A stretch of DNA of 36,503 nucleotides from NCBI GenBank assembly GCA_021298085.1, contig JAJTDE010000035.1, forward strand, positions 1 to 36,503, in the 5' to 3' direction. Shown in pieces: positions 33,169-36,503 of this stretch. The notes below the pieces were generated by a model. That model saw only the letters and a program-made list of their open reading frames with translations. It was not told the DNA's origin and ran no database searches. This DNA comes from Rubrivivax sp. (GTDB taxonomy: Bacteria > Pseudomonadota > Gammaproteobacteria > Burkholderiales > Burkholderiaceae_C). Every line of letters begins with the position of its first letter. Position 1 is the first letter of the stretch. The position numbers and the translations under genes are program-made.

Positions 33169-36100
33169 ATGCCCCTGCCCGCGAAGACCCCCGAAGCCTT
33201 GTCCGCCAACCCCGCCACACCGTCCCTGGGGCTGGCCTTGCCCACGGTGGCGCCCGGCAAGCGCTTCACCGTGCCGCGCCCAGTGGGCAGTGCCGACGCC
33301 ATGCTGCTGGCCCAGCTGGCGCTGGCCAGGGCCGCCGAGCAGCGCATGTTGGCGGTGGTCACCGCCGAGCCGGGTGACGCCCAGCGCCTGGCCGACGAGA
33401 TGGCATTTTTCGGCCCCGGCTTGCGCGTGGCCGTGTTCCCGGATTGGGAGACGCTGCCCTACGACACCTTCAGCCCGCACCAGGACCTGGTCTCCGAGCG
33501 GCTGGCCACCCTGTGGCGTGTGCTCCAGCGGGACCTGGATGTCGTGCTCCTGCCCGCCAGCACGGCGCTCACGCGCCTGGCGCCACCCTCCTTCCTGGCC
33601 GCCACCACCTTCCAGTTCAAGCAGAAGACCCGCCTGGACGAATCGGCCCTGAAAGCGCAGCTGACGCTCGCCGGCTACCAGCACGTGAGCCAGGTGGTGT
33701 CACCGGGTGAGTATGCGGTGCGCGGTGGCCTGATCGACCTCTACCCAATGGGTTCAGCGGTTCCCTACCGGGTGGACCTGTTCGACGACGAGGTCGATTC
33801 CATCCGCACTTTCGACCCCGACTCCCAGCGCAGCCTCTACCCCGTCCCGGAAGTGCGCCTGCTGCCCGGCCGGGAGTTTCCGATGGACGATGCCGCCCGC
33901 ACGGCCTTCCGGGCCCGCTGGCGCGAACGGCTGGACGGCGACCCGACCAAGTCCCGCATCTACAAGGACATCGGCCAGGGCATTGCCACAGCCGGCATCG
34001 AGTACTACCTGCCGCTGTTCTTCGACCAGGCTGCCACGCTGTTCGACTACCTGCGCCAGGATGCCATGCTGGTGCTGCACGGCGAGATGGATGGCGCGCT
34101 GAACCAGTTCTGGACAGACACCCGCGAGCGCCACCGCTTCCTGCAGCACGACCCCGAGCGGCCCATCCTGCCGCCCGAGGACATCTTCCTGCGCACCGAG
34201 GAGTTCTTCACCCACACGCAGGCCTATGCCACCCTGGCCGTGCGCGGTGCGGAACCCGTACCCTGGGCGAGGCCTCTGCCCAGCATCAGCGTGGACCGCG
34301 GCGCCACCGAGCCACTGGCAGCCCTGCAGCAGCACCTGCAATCCACCTCCGCGCGCGTGCTGCTGCTGGCCGAGAGCGCAGGCCGGCGCGAGAGCCTGCT
34401 GGAGCTGCTGCGCGAGAACCGGATCGACGTCCCCAGCGTCGACAGCCTGAGCGGCTTCCTGGCAGGCACGGAGAAGGTCGCCATTGCGGCCGCGCCGCTG
34501 GCCGCCGGCTTTCATTGGGTGAGAGAAGCCCGCAGCGGCGCAGCCGACGTGTCCGAGGCGCCCGAGGCGCCCGAGGTTTCCTTGCGTGCGCCCGCCGTCC
34601 AGTTCATCACCGAGACCGAGCTCTTCTCCAGCACGCCCCAGGCGCGGCGCCGCCGCAAGCAGGAACAGACCAGCAACGTCGACGCGCTGATCAAGGACCT
34701 CTCGGAACTCAAGGTGGGCGACCCCGTGGTGCACATGAACCACGGCATTGGGCGCTACCTGGGCCTGGTCAACATCGACCTGGGCGAAGGTGCGTCGGAG
34801 TACCTGCATCTGGAGTACGCCGACAAGGCCTCGCTCAAGGTGCCGGTCAGCCAGCTGCACCTGATCGGCCGCTACACGGGTGTCAGTGCCGACGAGGCGC
34901 CGCTGCACAAGCTGGGCTCCGGCCAGTGGGAGAAGGCCAAGCGCAAGGCCGCTGAACAGGTGCGCGACACCGCCGCCGAGCTGCTGAACCTCTACGCGCT
35001 GCGTGCGGCCCGAGACGGCTACGCTCACCGCTTCTCACCGCACGACTACGAAGCCTTTGCCGCCAGCTTCGGCTTCGAGGAGACGGCCGACCAGCGCGCG
35101 GCCATCCACGCTGTCATCCAGGACCTGATCAGCCCCAAGCCGATGGACCGCCTGGTCTGCGGCGATGTGGGTTTCGGCAAGACCGAGGTCGCACTGCGCG
35201 CCGCCTTTGTGGCCGTGCACAGCGGCAAGCAGGTGGCCTTCTTGGCACCCACTACGCTGCTGGCCGAGCAGCACTTCCAGACGCTGACAGACCGTTTTGG
35301 CAAGTGGCCGGTCAAGATCGTCGAGCTGTCACGATTCCGCTCACCCAAGGAGGTGAAGGCCGCTGTCGAAGGCATCGAGGACGGCACGGTGGACATCGTC
35401 GTGGGCACCCACAAACTGCTCAGCGAAAGTGTCAAGTTCAAGCGCCTGGGCCTGCTGATCATCGACGAAGAGCACCGCTTCGGTGTGCGCCACAAGGAGG
35501 CCATGAAGGCCCTGCGTGCCGAGGTTGACGTGCTGACACTCACCGCCACACCCATCCCGCGCACGCTGGGCATGGCCCTGGAAGGCCTGCGGGACCTCAG
35601 CGTCATTGCCACCGCCCCGCAGCGGCGCCTGGCCATCAAGACCTTTGTGCGCAACGAAGGCACTGGCGTCATCCGTGAAGCGGTGCTGCGTGAGCTCAAG
35701 CGCGGCGGGCAGGTCTACTTCCTCCACAACGAAGTCGAGACCATCAACAACCGCCGCGACAAGCTGGCCGAACTGCTGCCCGAGGCCCGCATCGCCATCG
35801 CGCACGGCCAGATGCCTGAGCGCGAGCTGGAACGCGTGATGCGCGATTTTGTCGCGCAGCGCCACAACCTGCTGCTGTGCTCGACCATCATCGAGACCGG
35901 CATCGACGTACCCAGCGCCAACACCATCGTCATCAGCCGCGCCGACAAGTTCGGCCTGGCCCAACTGCACCAGCTGCGCGGGCGTGTCGGCCGCAGCCAC
36001 CACCAGGCCTATGCCTACCTGCTGGTGCCCGATGTCGAGGGCCTGACCAAACAAGCCGCCCAGCGCCTGCAGGCCATCCAGGACATGGAAGAGCTGGGGT

Positions 36101-36503
36101 CCGGCTTCTACCTGGCCATGCATGACCTGGAGATCCGCGGCGCCGGTGAAGTGCTGGGCGAGAACCAGAGCGGCAACATGATGGAAGTCGGCTTCCAGCT
36201 CTACAACGACATGCTCTCCGAGGCCGTGCGTTCACTGCGCGCTGGCCGCGAGCCGGACCTGCTCAGCCCCATGGGCAGCCTGTTCTCGTCAGGCACCGAG
36301 ATCAACCTGCACGCACCTGCCTTGTTGCCCGACAGCTATTGCGGCGACGTGCACTCGCGCCTGAGCCTCTACAAGCGGCTGGCCACCGCCGACAAGCCCG
36401 ACCAGCTCGACGCCCTGCTGGAAGAGGTGACCGACCGGTTCGGCAAGCTGCCACCGCAGGGCCAGAACCTGTTCGATACCCACCGGCTGCGCCTGACGGC
36501 CCG
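33169..36503 (+). CDS. mfd: Transcription-repair coupling factor Mfd (3' end outside window)
   Basis: The first 1111 codons are visible; E. coli Mfd has 1148 residues, so only the last few dozen are missing. Mfd pushes stalled RNA polymerase off damaged DNA and recruits UvrA. The UvrB-like N-terminal module includes FPDWETLPYDTFSPH and VSPGEYAVRGGLIDLYP. The RNA-polymerase-interaction (CarD-like) domain begins near residue 515 (LKVGDPVVHMNHGIGRYLG). The RecG-like motor has Walker A GDVGFGKTEVALRAAF (near 665), DEEHRFG (near 765), LTATPIPRTL and QLRGRVGRS. The C-terminal TRCF domain is entered. No frameshift is seen. Confidence 0.98.
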   Translation, partial: MPLPAKTPEALSANPATPSLGLALPTVAPGKRFTVPRPVGSADAMLLAQLALARAAEQRMLAVVTAEPGDAQRLADEMAFFGPGLRVAVFPDWETLPYDTFSPHQDLVSERLATLWRVLQRDLDVVLLPASTALTRLAPPSFLAATTFQFKQKTRLDESALKAQLTLAGYQHVSQVVSPGEYAVRGGLIDLYPMGSAVPYRVDLFDDEVDSIRTFDPDSQRSLYPVPEVRLLPGREFPMDDAARTAFRARWRERLDGDPTKSRIYKDIGQGIATAGIEYYLPLFFDQAATLFDYLRQDAMLVLHGEMDGALNQFWTDTRERHRFLQHDPERPILPPEDIFLRTEEFFTHTQAYATLAVRGAEPVPWARPLPSISVDRGATEPLAALQQHLQSTSARVLLLAESAGRRESLLELLRENRIDVPSVDSLSGFLAGTEKVAIAAAPLAAGFHWVREARSGAADVSEAPEAPEVSLRAPAVQFITETELFSSTPQARRRRKQEQTSNVDALIKDLSELKVGDPVVHMNHGIGRYLGLVNIDLGEGASEYLHLEYADKASLKVPVSQLHLIGRYTGVSADEAPLHKLGSGQWEKAKRKAAEQVRDTAAELLNLYALRAARDGYAHRFSPHDYEAFAASFGFEETADQRAAIHAVIQDLISPKPMDRLVCGDVGFGKTEVALRAAFVAVHSGKQVAFLAPTTLLAEQHFQTLTDRFGKWPVKIVELSRFRSPKEVKAAVEGIEDGTVDIVVGTHKLLSESVKFKRLGLLIIDEEHRFGVRHKEAMKALRAEVDVLTLTATPIPRTLGMALEGLRDLSVIATAPQRRLAIKTFVRNEGTGVIREAVLRELKRGGQVYFLHNEVETINNRRDKLAELLPEARIAIAHGQMPERELERVMRDFVAQRHNLLLCSTIIETGIDVPSANTIVISRADKFGLAQLHQLRGRVGRSHHQAYAYLLVPDVEGLTKQAAQRLQAIQDMEELGSGFYLAMHDLEIRGAGEVLGENQSGNMMEVGFQLYNDMLSEAVRSLRAGREPDLLSPMGSLFSSGTEINLHAPALLPDSYCGDVHSRLSLYKRLATADKPDQLDALLEEVTDRFGKLPPQGQNLFDTHRLRLTA

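Overview
The window looks like chromosomal DNA of a high-GC betaproteobacterium of the order Burkholderiales, probably from the Leptothrix/Rubrivivax/Ideonella-like group. The signs are the smpB / ratA-rnfH arrangement, the guaB-guaA cluster, a PhaR-type PHA regulator, a PEP-CTERM protein, a cadherin-repeat surface protein with a C-terminal membrane segment, and an OmpR/EnvZ-like pair. The genus is an inference from gene content; no rRNA is present.

Region 1 (1-6342) is a tightly coupled three-gene operon. It holds the 3' part of a large cadherin-repeat surface protein, a membrane-bound PAS-GGDEF diguanylate cyclase (stop/start overlap TGATG) and a soluble GGDEF-EAL protein (overlap ATGA) whose GGDEF site is degenerate and whose EAL site looks intact. 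A surface protein is thus made together with an enzyme likely to synthesise c-di-GMP and one likely to degrade it.

Region 2 (6343-14494) is a patchwork of accessory genes and gene debris. The intact parts are a VOC protein and a Tat-exported NTF2-like protein with a divergent LysR regulator, a membrane-bound diguanylate cyclase, and two type II toxin-antitoxin pairs (RHH/ParE and Phd/PIN). Between them I recognise short decayed pieces of a SAM methyltransferase, the molybdopterin adenylyltransferase mogA, purL, an IS5-family transposase, and, most interesting, a DUF1566-type protein joined directly to the start of an Avd-like four-helix-bundle gene. The last is the arrangement expected of a deleted diversity-generating retroelement (DGR).

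Region 3 (14495-28440) is mostly core genome on the minus strand: guaB, an MFS exporter and guaA with overlapping ends; a DUF4124 protein divergent from guaB; rnfH-ratA divergent from smpB; rimO followed by a cystathionine beta-lyase-like enzyme; phaR; tRNA-Val(GAC); an alpha/beta hydrolase overlapping relA; and a SIMPL-domain periplasmic protein.

Region 4 (28441-36503) holds an OmpR/EnvZ-like two-component operon, a PEP-CTERM protein, ispD-ispF on the minus strand, and mfd, which is divergent from ispD across only 22 bp and runs off the window end. The two shortest divergent gaps (ratA/smpB and ispD/mfd) each carry a perfect palindrome made of opposing TAGAAT elements. They look like symmetrical -10 boxes with very short or absent leaders.
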